DNA from: Elysia crispata
Lineage: Eukaryota > Mollusca > Gastropoda > Plakobranchidae
Assembly: GCA_033675545.1 (NCBI GenBank)
Contig: JAWDGP010006494.1
Location: forward strand, 451,001 to 515,000
Length of the DNA stretch: 64,000 nucleotides
Reading direction: 5' to 3'
Under the pieces are notes generated by a model. The model made no database searches. It saw only the letters and a program-made list of their open reading frames with translations, and had not been told where the DNA came from. This document shows, in pieces, positions 12,189 to 26,334 of the stretch (the first letter of the stretch is position 1; the number at the start of each line of letters is the position of its first letter). Both the position numbers and the translations under genes were made by a program.

Positions 12189-15100
12189 TGTATGATCTTG
12201 AATTCCAAGCGTCAGTCAAATTATTACTTCCTTAATTTTTTTTTTCATTCCTTGCTCAATCCACCAGGTCTCTAGCTTGATGAGCCTGAAAGGGAATACA
12301 CTATGAAAATCATTTGCTATGTTTGACAGTATGTGAAGTGTGGTAAGCTAGGAAAATATTTTTCAATAAGTGCCATTTTCAGTTGTGCCCCCAATGTCCA
12401 CATTCATGATTCAGCAAAACAAAATAAGGAAGTGGTTTGAAAATCTTGCCTTTGAGCTCAAATTATGTTCAATATAACAAAGACACAAAGCACCCAAAGA
12501 TGTATTTTTTATAGTGGTAGCAGCCAGATAAACACATGCCATATAAATTCACATTTCAGCTAGAGCCTTAGCAAAATGACATATTATTTGTACTCCAAGC
12601 AAACACTACAATGTCTACTCTTTGACATTGGTAGCAATAACCATTCATTGAACTGGAAAACTGTTCACTGAAGAAAATCACCTCTAAATTATAATTTCAA
12701 TACCAGCAGGAAGTTGTGATCTTCTTTGCCAAGACAAAAGTTAGTGAATGGAGCTGGAGTGGGCAGAGAGGAGAGAGGTGGTCAGGCTGAGCACAAGGGG
12801 TATGGACCTAAAGAGAGTTGGGGTTACTGTAAGCTTACAGGAAGGGTCTGGAAACCACGAAAAACATCAATGTTTGTCTGCCTATCTGGCAACATAAGAA
12901 AAAAAATTCTGTGGCTGGTATAAACAAGCTTCTTCCTCCCATCTGGTTGGAGTTACATACAGTCATTTTTCAAGGCATGCTGGGATCTATGCCATCGACC
13001 ACTGAGCAAACACACTACATGTAACTAAGCTGATATTAAGCAATGCCTCAAAATTTTCAATGGATCTCAGCCCATGCAATAAGCATGGGCTTACGATCAT
13101 TGGAAGTTTTTCTGGTTTATAAATATGGGCTCACTGGCTAGGAATGCTGAACACCAGAAGTCTAGAGCACTCACTGGGATTTCATTAACCTTGATGACCT
13201 ATGAACAGTTCTCTTAAAATATAGATCTAAATCTAATTCTAAGATTAGTCACTATTAATGATGCCACCACAGGTTTGTGCATGGTTCTTCAAGGTTGGAA
13301 AAGAACGAACCATCATTTGCTTATATCAGACAAGGGCTGTCCATCAAGTCAAGGATAGACCTGCTGATCCCACCACTAGATGGACACTGGCATGGGATTG
13401 ACATGAACCTTCTTACTATCAGTTCGGCACTCCACCTACTGAGTTATCTAGCAAACGATCAATATGGTGATCTGCCATTTAACTTATATAGTGACTGATT
13501 GGGCAAGGGGTGTGCCAAACAATAACAGTTCACCTGCCATTAGTACCCATGTAATAATTTATTGCACAGTTGAGATTAGCAGAATTTGTTAACACTTGGC
13601 ATTTTTTAAATATAAAGAACAGGTGACAGACAACTAACCCCAGATATCTGATTGGGCAAAAGTAAGGTAAAAGTGTGACATTCTCAATTTTCTTTTGAAC
13701 AAATGAAGCTAAAAATTTTTTTGTTTAGTTCTTAATTGATCAAGATTGTTCTACAAATACCTGTGCTGACGCCAAACTAGTTTGATAAATAGGTAGGAAT
13801 AAAAGGGAAACAAGTACAAAATCAGCAGGGTAAATGAGATATGTTCAAGGAGTTTGTGGTTTTGAGGGCTGAGTGTTTTATTTAGTCGTAAAGGCTTTGG
13901 ATGGGCAGATTGACAAATCTAGATTTATGTTTTAGTCTTTATGAAGAATTTCTGGATTCACCACCCATGTTTAGAAATAGAATTATGCTTTTGTAGCACT
14001 TATCCAATCAGTAAGAAACACAAGATAAACCTTTTGGTTTTCTTGTTTAATTGAATTATTAAGATATCATCCGACTGTGTCGAGATATAAGTCTGAACTG
14101 GGAAAGTAAGCTCTTGGTCTCCTCAACGCCTTTGTGGTGAGCTCTCTTCACAACCTCGGATGTATACATTCGTCACAGGTTAGTCTTTATTATTGTCCAA
14201 GATTTAATAGTCCAAACGCCACACTTTAGTAATAGATAGATCTAGTTTCGACACAGAGATTATGTGATATTATGGTTCAAGCACTGGTTGAGATTATTTG
14301 CAAGTAAAGAGATTCACCAGGTAAGTTTACTGTTAGTCCAACTTTCTAATAAACGGAGCAAAACTTCGCTAAATTACTTGCATAAAAAATGAGCTTCAGG
14401 TTCAAATTTGTGTTCAAAACAAAAAGAAATTGTTACCAGAAAATCAAGATGGTTAAATCATTTTAAAAAGGTGTTAAATAGTTAAAGAAAAACATAAAAT
14501 AAAAAGATTTTTATAATTTGTTTATTAAACTGGGGGTAGGCCTACATTCATAATAGAACAGTAGATCTAAACAGAGTGCAATAAATGGGATGGTGGTGCA
14601 ACTTCTGCAATTGATAGACTGACTCTCTGTATTATAGATATTTACTAACAAAGTGGGTGCATGCAGTGTGTTATGCTGTGGGGAAGGTATGGCTTCCTAA
14701 AAAGGTGCTGAAATTTGTGACGTCATAACTACCTGAATATATTTCTTTTAAAAACTGCAAATATAGTGGATCTGTCTGATAAACGTGCAGTTTTCGACTT
14801 GATAACAAGTAGTATGGTACCAAACCCAGCGACCCGTGTTAACATCACATGTTGGGACTAGACATACCTTGGTAATGCCCATTTATTCAAATCTAGGCCA
14901 TTGAAGAACTAGCTGATAAGTAAAAGATATTTTGACCAAAGGCGATATTGGGTCCACCAATTTTTTCCAGCCACAAGCTACCTTTTGAGAATTTTATCGC
15001 TCTATCAATGATGTTAGACAGTTAGTAAAACGAAGATAAATGTATATCTTCTGTAACTGAATAAAGTTTGGATTAATATAGAAAAATGTGAAACAAATTT

Positions 15101-15640
15101 TTGGAAACCTTTTTCACCAAAGGCTGACAATATAGCTTGTACACAGAAAGACACAGAATTGCCAAGAGAAAGACAGAATTTTTTTTGCTGCAAACATAAA
15201 ATCCTCATATAAACTTTTTCTAACGCGAGGTGTTCGGCTTAAGAGAAACTGACGTGAGATAACCACTCTGTGGCACCAACGGATATACTGGCTGCTGCAA
15301 ATAAGACCTGCCAGTGCCTCCTGACAAGGTGATGTCAGGTCGAAAGGGTTACATGATAGGACATAAGGTAGACAAAGAGACAGTTACAGGACAGAAAGAA
15401 AACAGAGAGTGAGAGGAGATTAAAAACTAAAAAAAGAAGAAAGACATTTAAAGGAGGAAAATTACGTGAATTACATTTAATGGAGTATTTTGTTATCTAT
15501 AGCCTATTTCCAAAGATGTAATGGTCCCCAGAGCACAAAAGTAATCTATTTGTTTAACGGAGATGGGGAGCACCCCCGGTCAGTCAGATCGCTATGAATA
15601 TTACCTGCAGTTATCTTGCGCCTTTCTTCCTCTCCCCAGA
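12189..15640. other. Unassigned sequence upstream of the TPR gene
   Basis: No recognisable coding exon or RNA gene. If 12186-12188 is the true start codon, the TPR promoter should lie here, but I see no decisive core element. Confidence 0.4.
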
Positions 15641-15649
15641 GCACGGCTT

Positions 15650-15912
15650 TGAATATAAGTGTACCACTCTTGAAATAGTCTTTGTGCACAGTGCACCACA
15701 CTGTGTCTGATGACCCAGGCTTCACATAGCGTAGCAAGCTGTGTCTACCACTATGTTCGATGCAGGGTAGCACCAGAGAATTTTAATCCAGTGCCTCTGG
15801 TAGAACACTGGGCAGATACTCTATTCTCAACAGCGTAACACACTGTGTCTTCTACCCCATGATCCCACAAGCGTAACAAGCTGTGTTTACCACCTCGTGT
15901 TCCCAGAAGCAA
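15650..15912. repeat. Degenerate tandem repeat, about 4 units
   Basis: A motif of the form AGCGTAACAAGCTGTGT followed by CTACCAC and GTTCCCA recurs at irregular spacing (around 15690, 15730, 15832 and 15869). The copies are diverged and partly interrupted. Confidence 0.6.
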
Positions 15913-16628
15913 AACTAAATCCAATTTAGATAGGCCTTTATATCTAGGTTATAAATGGGAGTTGGGTGTAAATCTTGAAAAAACAAAAAGTCTGGATATA
16001 GACTCTGGAGTGTTTAAATAATAATTATATATTTTAATTTTTTTTCCTTGTATTAGGCCTGGAGAATCAAGATCTAGAGTTTTGATCTAGATCTAGATCC
16101 AAGAAGATCCAGTAAAGAAACGCAAAAACAGGGGCTACTACGTGTGATCTATCTTCTTATATGCTTACATTCTGAAGAGATCAGAATCAATAAAGGATAT
16201 CGTGGACTACAAATGCCCGAATAGCGTCGTGAGATTCGTAAAACCGACAAAAAATTCCATAATATCTATTACAAATGTCATACACTTTCACGTTCCACAA
16301 ATAGTTCTCAGCGCGCTGCCATTTTTGATCATTTTGAAATACTAAACATGATTTCTTGTCTAAAGATTTCGCTAAGATTTTTGTCTAGTAGCTTAGATGA
16401 TTCGCGTTTCTGTGTGTCAGCTACCAATTTGTAGACGTACATTTGTTATGTCAGCGTCGCAAAGCCAAGTGCATTATAAATATAATCGAAAAATAAAGTG
16501 AGCGAGTTGAAAGACCAGCAAGCAAAAGTTTTCTCCAAGGAAAATCAAAGCAAATTCCTAGAATTCATGCCGCAAATTTAAAATTACGCACAAGAATATA
16601 TATTACACGTATAATTTTCGTTAACACT

Positions 16629-16837
16629 ATTGGAAAACCACCTGTTACTATTTATAGAGAGGCGACGCCGTTTTTTTTTTTTTTTGCAACCAGTGTATGG
16701 TTCAGGCATGAATATTGATCAGTAGAATGTTGTTTATCTTAAAAAGTCTCGAAAAGTAAAGATGTTTCTAACGGTAATTAAAGATCTTAAATTATTAATG
16801 TGCATAGGTTGAAAGGCTAAGTGTTAACGTGGATCTA
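16629..16837 (+). repeat. Interspersed repeat copy A, left part
   Basis: From TTGGAAAACCACCTGTTACT on, this matches 50475-50705 along its length with substitutions and small indels. The match breaks at about 16838 and resumes near 19112, so the copy was split by an insertion. Confidence 0.75.
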
Positions 16838-17601
16838 GTGCCCGTATTCAAAAGAATTTAACGCCATCGTTAGGTTGTCGTTAACTGGCTAACTCATGCG
16901 TTAATTTAACGACGCATTCAAAAGGCAAATTTTCGCTAACGACAGGTCGTTAGGTTATCGTTAGGGGGACTTTTTAAAGAGAGCTAACGATCACCTTAAC
17001 GATAGGTTCAGGCCTACCCTAAAATTTTTACGATCGCTTTAATGGACTAAGGTGACGAACACTTTCCAATCGTTTTGGTAACCAAGGAATTGTTTTTCTC
17101 TCCCAATATGGTGGCTTTGGGAGCGTTTGAAAGAAAGACTTGATGCACTTTTTTGTATTCTTTAAATATACTTTGTAATATATCTAAATCTAAATTAGAA
17201 AAGCGTTGAATAAAATCTGATGCCTTTTTATTACTCAGCTATAATTAACGGAAAATAATCAATTGTGAGTGAATGGTTAAATAAAAAAAAGGATGGAAAG
17301 GAAAAGAATCTATCGACAATACTATGAGTTCAGTTACTGAAGTCTTAGATCTACAGAAGTGATCTGAAATGTAGACTAGCCTAGACTGAAAATTCGATCT
17401 TGTCAAATGTAGTAACAAAAAAAAAAAGATTGCAAGTTTAATGCTTTGCGAACATGATCTGCAAACACTACAGAATCTAGGAATTTGGAATGGTGAATGA
17501 TGAACAGACTAAACCTACATGTACTGTTGTTTAAGTTTAATCGTCATCACATATACCAGTAAGCCACGAAATAGAATTTCGTTACAAGATGGTATAAACC
17601 T

Positions 17602-17605
<4 letters not shown>

Positions 17606-17678
<73 letters not shown>
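17606..17678. repeat. (GA)n microsatellite
   Basis: Uninterrupted run of about 73 bp. Confidence 0.95.
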
Positions 17679-17681
<3 letters not shown>

Positions 17682-18301
17682 GTTAGCTTTATTCATTTAT
17701 CAAGGCTGAGCAATTGCAATCAAACTCAAACTACTTGAAATAAAGTTGAACGCCTTTGTCGATTCTGTACAGTTGCAGACTCGTACAGATTATGACTACA
17801 GTATTAATTTAATGAAATTCCTAGCTTTTCAACAACTCTCTCTTTCTCTCTCTCTCTCTCTCTTTGTTTCTCTCGTTTTTCTCTCTAAATGTATCTACAT
17901 ATCACCAAAGTAAAGAGAAAAGAAAGTAAGAGAGACAGGGATACAGAAAAAGAGAGAGAGAGGCAGGCAGACAAACTTACTGACAGAGGGAAAGATACTT
18001 AGATAGTAAGGTTTTCTTTACAAATTCTCATTTTCCAGTAGCAATTAACATACATGTGAGACTGATCTATGTATTAAAAATTGTCTTAAAATTCAACGCT
18101 GGCATTTTCCTAATTCAAATGGAAGTAGGCATATAGGCCTACATCCATGATTGAAATTATGAAAAGAGAAGTACATGGTTTATTTAGTGGTGATTCCACA
18201 AACCAGTTTTCAAAATGCATGAGTTCCACAGTTCTTGAAATTATATTCTTTTGACTTTCTCTGTTTGTTTGTTTCTTTTTTAAACCTCATCAACATCATC
18301 A

Positions 18302-18531
<230 letters not shown>

Positions 18532-19139
18532 TCTTACTTTAAAAAAATGTTTTTACATTTCAGCCCTGATAAGTCCAGCTTCATAGAAAATAAAAACATT
18601 ATCCTAAAAAACCCATTTCTTCTAAATTTATGCATTATAACAAAAAGTGAGCACAAAGAATTGAATAAAAAAAAATAAAAGATTAAAAGAATAATTATAG
18701 TCAGATGTAATCATACATACATGTATATATGTATTGCTCTCTTATACTTTGGTAAACTGATTTTTTAAATGAGCTTAATCATCAATCATTATTGAACTCA
18801 TGAGATTTTGCCTTAGGCTTGCTTTTAGAATTAGGACATTTTTTTAAATCAAGCCCAATGGAAGCCATTATTTAAAAAAAATATTTCATTCTTTATTCAC
18901 TAGGGTATTTAAGATTATTGCTTTTTCAGATTAAAAAAAAAATCCAAAGGATTTTAAAAAATGAAATATCTCGAAACAAAGAGATTTCAATATTGGACTT
19001 TGCAAATGGTACATAGAGTCAATCTCTTTTTTCTTGGTGAAATTTAGGTAACCATAATGTTTTATTTACTAAGAAATACAAAAGTATTACTTTTCTTTTG
19101 AAATGCATCATGGTTTGTTTGAAGACAGAGGTGCCGATA

Positions 19140-20000
19140 TGCGGGCCCTCCACTACGCAGATCTATCGTCAAGCCATACGATCAAGCCATCTGATGTTTG
19201 AACTGATTCAAACGGACAGACGATAATGTGTCTCCACATTAGTCAGATCGACCATCAGGCCTTCACCGTGCAGGCACAAGGCCCACAAAGCCTAGGGATC
19301 GAGAAGTTGTACTGAGCTATTTAGATCCCCTCCCCAAATGCCACAATGCCTTCTAAGCGTAAAGTTGAACTTGCGGTTCTAGCTCTTTGTCTCAACAAGT
19401 TGAATGTGAAGAAGAAGAAGAAGAAGAAGAGAAGAGCAGAATGGGTGAAGAAATGGCTTTTGGATAGAGATAAACACACTCACATAAATTTACTGTCAGA
19501 GTTAAGAACATATCCATCAGATTTCCATAATTATATGCGAATGGATGACGAGACCTACCATACTTTGCTTGAAATGGTGACTGGCGGTAACCTTGACCTA
19601 ATCACATCCCCAACAAGAGCCCAGGACCTATCCCGCCCTACTACTTGTACTAGGTGAAAAAGAAATCGCGGCGAGCAGAATTAAAATAAAAACCACAATA
19701 TTAAATGCGTAAGCCCTTGTTATTTAGTATCATTCTACATGGAAATTCGACGGAGAATTCGATTCTGAAGTCAGATTTGCAAAATTCAACAATTTTTACT
19801 CCACTTTTTTTCGTCCCGCCTAAGCTGACTGACGACCAATCTGAAAATATCAAGCACTGCTTGATATCTCAGCGGCTCAGATCTGTCCATCGGATTCAGA
19901 TGAATCTGAATACGATTTCGCCCCACACAATGGGGATCTATCGTCAAGCTACGCCTGATCGTATGGCTTGACGATAGATCTGCGTAGTGGAGGGCCCGCA
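19140..20000 (+). mobile_element. PIF/Harbinger-type DNA transposon, 861 bp, non-autonomous
   Basis: The element has perfect 45-bp terminal inverted repeats starting TGCGGGCCCTCCACTACGCA (19140-19184 and 19956-20000). It is flanked by a 3-bp direct repeat ATA (19137-19139 and 20001-20003), a length expected of PIF/Harbinger elements. An internal frame resembles the N-terminal part of Harbinger transposase-derived proteins. The nuclease part is absent, so the copy cannot move itself. The right end also has an inner palindrome based on GATCTATCGTCAAGC. It is inserted in interspersed repeat copy A. Confidence 0.88.
19346..19657 (+). pseudogene. Truncated Harbinger (HARBI1-like) nuclease-family protein, N-terminal fragment
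   Basis: The 103-residue frame contains a lysine run, then RRAEWVKKWLLDRDKHTHI, NLLSELRTYPSDFHNYMRMD and DETYHTLLEMV. This is the conserved pattern in front of the DDE nuclease domain of PIF/Harbinger proteins (basic W-V-x-x-W-L, then L-R-x-x-D...Y-x-R-M-x). The catalytic DDE domain is missing, and the frame stops soon after. It is a relic in the non-autonomous element. Recognition rests on the motif pattern. Confidence 0.75.
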
Positions 20001-20405
20001 ATAGAAAGAAACTTACGGGCTGGTGATGAAGTTTTTCCTTCACCAAGTCAAAATTCCACAACCAGGAACGATTTAGTTGATATTCCTGTCGGCATCTTTT
20101 CATTTTTTTTTTTTTTTAATCTATCGTTTAATCTTTGGTTTGAAGTTATTTTGAGTTCCTAAATGACATGATAGATAGATCTAGATACACCGATGCTTGG
20201 AGGCGCATGTGAGCTAGAGCGTAAACATTCAGCTTACTGACGTGTAGCTATAAATAACTTTCTGGATTGGTCTTCACTGCTGTGCGCTGTGCTCTGATGG
20301 AAAATCGGGGTTTCTTTTGCAGGTAGCATTACGTGTCTTTGGCGACTGTGACGCCATGGGAAGAGGGCAGGCCAGACAGGTTATTCCAAATCTAAATATA
20401 GTTTT
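20001..20405 (+). repeat. Interspersed repeat copy A, right part
   Basis: Begins right after the Harbinger element and matches about 50738-51070 (shared GGCTGGTGGTGAAGTTTTT, ATGATAGAT, and AAATATAGTTT at the end). The short piece 19112-19139 on the other side of the element belongs to the same copy. Confidence 0.75.
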
Positions 20406-20410
20406 TTGTT

Positions 20411-20543
<133 letters not shown>

Positions 20544-21164
20544 CATTTCCTCCTCTATTCACTTGATTGGTCAACTTAGATCTAGTACAAAAAGCACTGA
20601 AGTTGTGTAAGGAAAAAACTAATAGTATAACAACAATATCAAACAAATACAACGTGCCATTATTCAACCCAGCCAAAGCAAAATAATAATAAAAAAAAAA
20701 TATGATGGTGCAGTATTTTAATACAAGTAATTTCATACTCTTGTATGATATTCTTTGATTGTTGTAAAATGACTGAAATTCTACCAACCAACGGCAACAT
20801 TTTTTAAAATTTCCTCAGACCTAATACCCCGTGGAAGGGGGGGGGGGAGGGTGGAGGAAACAAAAGAAGATGAAGAAGTACGACCTGTGCATATGCACCT
20901 GTTAATTAGTAACATCAGAGAGGAAGGAGCTCAGAGCTTAGTTCCAACCCCATATTGAAGCACCGATTGGCTGACTCACTCGAGCGCGGTGAATTTGCTT
21001 GAGATAAGCCGTGTGAAGATTCCCATGGTGAATAATGGCACCTGTCAATATTAGGTGTCAATAGTGCAACGCTTTAAATTGTTCCAATTCAAGGGATTTT
21101 TTTCCTTTAACTATGGATTATCCAAAGGTCCACAATTCGTTTGTCTTAGTGATAAAAATTGTAC

Positions 21165-21610
21165 GAGATTTAATACATCTACTCTTCCCTCCTCTTCCTC
21201 GATTCTTTCACTTCTTCTTCTTCTTCCTCTTCTTCTGTTACTACTACTACCACTACTAGTACTACTACTGCTGCTGCTGCTACTACTACTACTACTACCA
21301 ACCACAACCACTACTACTACCACCACCACCACTTCTACTACCTTTTTTTTATTACCAATTTTAATTTTTCTTTTCCTTGTTCTTCTTCTCTTGCTTTTAA
21401 TTTTTATGATTTAAAAAAAAAGTCTCTTTCCTTTTCTTTTTTCAATGGTAACAATCATAGCTTGCATTTTTTGGTAATTGAAAAGTCCATTCTTTGTTGC
21501 CTTGTGCGACAAGCATTGCTCGAGATTGAATACATCTACTCCCCCACATCTTCCCTCCTTCTCTCAACCCCTACCCCCGTCCTTCTCCTCCTTCCTTTCA
21601 CTTCTTTAAC
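21165..21610. repeat. Duplicated pyrimidine-rich segment with trinucleotide expansion
   Basis: The sequence GAGATTTAATACATCTACTC with its following TTCCCTCCT stretch (about 21165) recurs as GAGATTGAATACATCTACTC at about 21520. The first copy has expanded into TTC, ACT, CTG and CAC triplets (21217-21345). Confidence 0.75.
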
Positions 21611-21659
21611 CTTCAAAATAAGATTTATATTTATTTTGCAATCTCATTGATTATCTCAA

Positions 21660-24600
21660 ACAACTTAGGAGTCACCACGTAAAAAGCTTGTTCAACAATC
21701 TGAGGGATAAACTTTGCTTTCCTACCATTGGATTCTGAGTGACAGTATATAAAAAATCACCACCAACAAAGGCTGACGCGTGATATACGAGTATATCTAT
21801 CCTCTTTGCTGATATCATACACACACACAAGGCTCTCAACTCATGCTTTCATTTATATCTCAGTAAACCCTTCCTTTTTTTTTACTCGGATTCAGGATAA
21901 CAAGAGGCTGTGATTGACCTGGTTTGGTATAATGATATAATCAAATTCAACCAATCACTTCACTTTCCATCCAACACCTACATTACTAGCAATGCACATG
22001 ATTCGAGGGAGACTGAGGGCAGTGATCATTCCTACTATTTGTCAGAATTCTGGGGTTGGGGTATCTAATTGAGATCTTAAAATGTTTTTTTATCACATCA
22101 CCAACATTTCTATTTGTTAGTAATAAATAAAAAAGACAAAAAGGAACGAATTCTAAAACTATATTTATTACACATTAGAAAAAATAGTTTTGATCGTGTG
22201 ACATTCATTAATATAGGCTTAAAGTACTTTGTATTGCATTATAAAAAAATAGTACAATTTGATAAAAAATATTTATGAGAAATATATACATAACTAATCT
22301 TGAAATAATTTTGTATGATCCGTACATGAGGCAAAAGGTTATCATCATTTCTTATTTCATAAATCTATCCTAAACCAACAGTGAGTAAAGCTTTTGTGTC
22401 AGTAGAACAATAAATATAATTAATTATAAAAAAACACAAAGCATTTCATCATCATTCATTCTTGCATGTATAACATGTTTTAAACAGCTGGTTTAAAACC
22501 AGAATTTAGGAGTCTATAAATAAATATTTTGCAATGTAATTGACATTCATAAAACCCTTCGTTTTTGGACTACAAGCAAAGTAAAAATGAGCCTCCTTTA
22601 AGTTAACATTTTGAGCTATTACCAGATTAAAAATAACCATGAATCATAATTACTGCAGTCCTTGTGCCAAAGTATCTGTCCTAAAATTCTAAAATTCTAC
22701 TTGAAATCAACGTAGTCAAATCATTATTACCATCTTATATGCATAAACATACTCTTTAATGATATTCTTGAATGGAATTAGTTAAACAGAGCTTCTATCT
22801 GTAATTTTCAATATTTTATTTGGAATGTTTGAATGAAAGGTAATATATCTATCATGTGATTTGTAAATATTTATAGAATACAGCAGTCAGTTTGCAGACA
22901 AAAAACAAGACTTTATCTAACAACATTTGTAAAGTTAGACAGAAATTGTTTAAAAAAAAAAATGGAAGCTTTGTAAATTGAAGTTATGCATTTTTCAAAT
23001 AATGAACTATTTTGATGAAGTCATGGTGTTATGGACAGAAAAAATGAGACAGATATATAAAGACAGAGTAATAGGCAAAATCTTGACATGCCTTTGCTTG
23101 TACTTTAGACCTTAGTAAGAAAAAAAAAGTTTCAAAGTATGCATGGAAATCTATGTCATGAAACAAACAAGAGTAAAGCAACGTAATTGTAACATAAACA
23201 TAAAAATTGCATGAAAAAGATTGGACATGACTTTTTCAACTAATTTTGTCACGTTCATTTAAGTAATTCACAAAGTTCTAGATGGATAGAGCCTCAAAAT
23301 ACTTAAGGCAATATCTTTTTCTATAACCTCGCTTCAATTCACATTCATGATTTGTGATTTTCTACAGTATTATCAGTTTTAGAATCTGAAATAACTTTCA
23401 AACCCATGCTTTTTTGTAATGATATATAATGTGATAAACCCAATTCATTGTTTATTTATCTTAGCTGACGTTTTTCACTCGTTCATTTGTGCAACCCGAA
23501 ACTCATCCGCTATTAGTCTCAAATTAAAGCATTTCCCAATTTTCAAAGCAGTTCTTGAGCAACCAGCCCCTAAGTTTACCATTCTAAATTGCTAATGTTC
23601 ATTAAAGGATAATATGAAACAAATTAAAAAATAATCTAGTTTTGGAAAATATTTAGAGAAAAATAAGCTCTCAGAACCGATTGTAAGAAATTTAAGTTTG
23701 AATGGGGTTAAAATGAGAGAAAGATAACAAAAGAGGGACTTTGTCTGCTGTTATTACTTATAAGTAAAAGCTTTTAGATTTCGAATTAAACAAATAATTC
23801 TGCACAGAAAAAATTCAAATCCAGGGTCTCTTAAATGTCCCAACTCACACAAATACTCGATTGATAAGACGGGGATCTGAATTGTTGCTTGACCTAAAAA
23901 TGAATATTTGGTAGTGAGACATTGAAAGTTCTTGCGTTGTTAATCACATAGGCTTTTTCACAAAAATATTGACTGATATCAATTGAAACAACATATTTCA
24001 ATGATGTGCATTTTACCATTGCAGATTCAGACTGCTAAATTCCAAGGTGAATGGTGAGGTCACATGAGCCACACTCTCTCTCTCTCTCTCTAACTACAAT
24101 AGCACACACTTGTTCTACACATCAAAACAAATTTGTAGAAAACAATAAAAGCAGGTTATAAGGACATAAGAACACTTGGTTTGAATCCACATTGTCAGCA
24201 CATGCTTGCTGCCAAGGACTGCTCATGAAGGTGGATTGGAGAGTTATTGGTAAGATGAGGCTGATACCATTCCATAAAAAAAAAAACAACCAGAAAACAA
24301 ATACAGTGTTTACGCATACATAGGATATCACTATCCGTAAAAGACATAAGACTGCATATTTATTTAAACATTTTTATAATAATTTATACATGTGATTTTT
24401 GCAGTCATGTCCACAGAATGCAAACTTTCTTCAATTAACTTATATTTTCGTTTAAACAAAACTTTTCAGAATGAAAAGTTATCATGCAAAAAACTAAGGC
24501 ACTAATGCATAGTAAAGAAATTGAAAGCAAAACTTTTAGATACCTAAATCATAAAAATACACTCTCTAGGGCCCTAAGTGACGGACAGTGATCTTGAACT

Positions 24601-26330
24601 TTTTATGCTTGTAGCCAATTTTCTGAGATCACAAAGGCGTGCACATCTCGGAATCCATATATATGAAATGCCCTTTTATTTAAAACCTTAACAGTGAAGT
24701 AATACGTCTGAAAGGCTGTCGAGTAAAAATAAATAAGTACTTATGTTTTTAGACTAATTAACTTATAGCAAATCAGAAATAATAAATATTCATGATCTTG
24801 AAAAATAAGGCAATGCAATAACTGAGCAAGACAGATGTAAAATAAATCTTTCTCTTTGCAAACTGCAAATTTTACTGCTAAATTCTACTTGTTAGCCCTA
24901 AAGCTACAAATCTATCTTTCAACAGGTTATAAATTTTTCTCTCCATCAATTTATTGATTATGCTTGTGCTCATCTAACAGGCAGCAACTTTGATTCCCTA
25001 TAGCACCAGTATTAAGCTGACATGTCTCACATTGTCTTTTATGTTGAACCTGCATAGGGCTCCACTGGAGTTTGATTAGTAAAATGGTTGGCACACAAAA
25101 GTAAATAAAGCAATCTTTGTGTCTCAATGAAGCCTATAATCTGTGTTACTGGAGAGCTTGCAATAACATTGCATTTAGTCATTGCCTTTGAATTTGGAAA
25201 TAAGCAGATAGTAAGCCTTACTAAACTATCAGTCTAAACAGGGCGCAGATTAAGGAAAACCAGAACTCATAGGCTTCAAATCTTTTTTTTCTTTGTACAT
25301 GTTTTGAGCTATCAAGTTTTCAATGCTTTTTAAAGTGCCATTGTTAAGCAGAGCCCTAATTCAGGCTGGATAATTGCTGTGTTCCTTTCAATATTTAGCA
25401 TGTTCAGAAATAGTAATTTTATTAAGTCAAAGATAAGACAAACTATAGTATTAAAAGAACAAAAATGAAAGAACTATGCTTGAAAAATCTTCCAAACCGT
25501 AACTATGTGAGTGAAAAATAAATTTAGATCAACAATGCAGATTCCTCCAAAACTCTATGTGGGCGTTACAAAAAAAATTTCATACATGAGTTCCAAAAAT
25601 AGTTTTAGCCAAGCCTAAAAGAGTGAATATCTGAGTCCAAATAAAAAAAAGAGTTGATCTTCAAATAACATAAAGAAATCTTTTGACTGTCAACCCTTAG
25701 AAGTGTACAAAAATAATTTTTTCACACATGAAAAAATTGTTCTGATATGATAAGATGTGAGATCATTGACAGGATAGAGGAAAAAAGAAGGATCAGTTTT
25801 CATTTTTTGCAGGACAATTTAAAATTAAGATAATGATTGAAGCCTCAGGTAGAAGGAAACAAAATGCTTGAATTCACCTGCTTTAAAATTAATGCTTCTT
25901 ATACTAAATTCTCTTGCGACTGAGCCTCTTTGCTCTTGCTATTCCCTCCAAACTGAGGTTTTTTGGACTTAAAAAAAAAACATATTAAAGGAAGATATGA
26001 AGCAATCATTCTAAACCTTTGGATACATTAAATTTATCTTTAGATCTGTTGGTTAAAATAATAATTATTTTCATTCAGCTATTTTGAAAAAAGGTAAAAT
26101 TAGATAAAAGATGCAGCAAACATAAAAACTCAGGATCATTGTTAGATAATTCTTCCTCTGATCTGTCTGCCTTAAAACAATCAAACAGATTATGTCCACT
26201 TGAGGCCATAATTGCATGAGATCTAATCTAGACCTAGATCTAGATATTGATCTATTCTCACAGATTTAACTGGTTCTCTGTTGACTTGGTTTTGCAAAGT
26301 GCTCTAAATTATTTTGTTAGAAAACAAAAT
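21660..26330. other. AT-rich sequence downstream of sdk, possibly including its 3' UTR
   Basis: No gene or RNA was recognised on either strand. AATAAA-type signals for the minus strand occur at several places (for example around 22160 and 24360), but none can be singled out as the sdk polyadenylation site. Confidence 0.4.
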
Positions 26331-26334
26331 ACTG

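Noticed and set aside
13277-13498. 73-residue plus-strand frame starting MHGSSRLEKNEPSFAYIR
   Set aside because: Composition is not implausible, but there is no family resemblance, no promoter and no splice partner.
15546-15773. 75-residue minus-strand frame over the degenerate tandem array
   Set aside because: It follows the repeat units and has no recognised domain.
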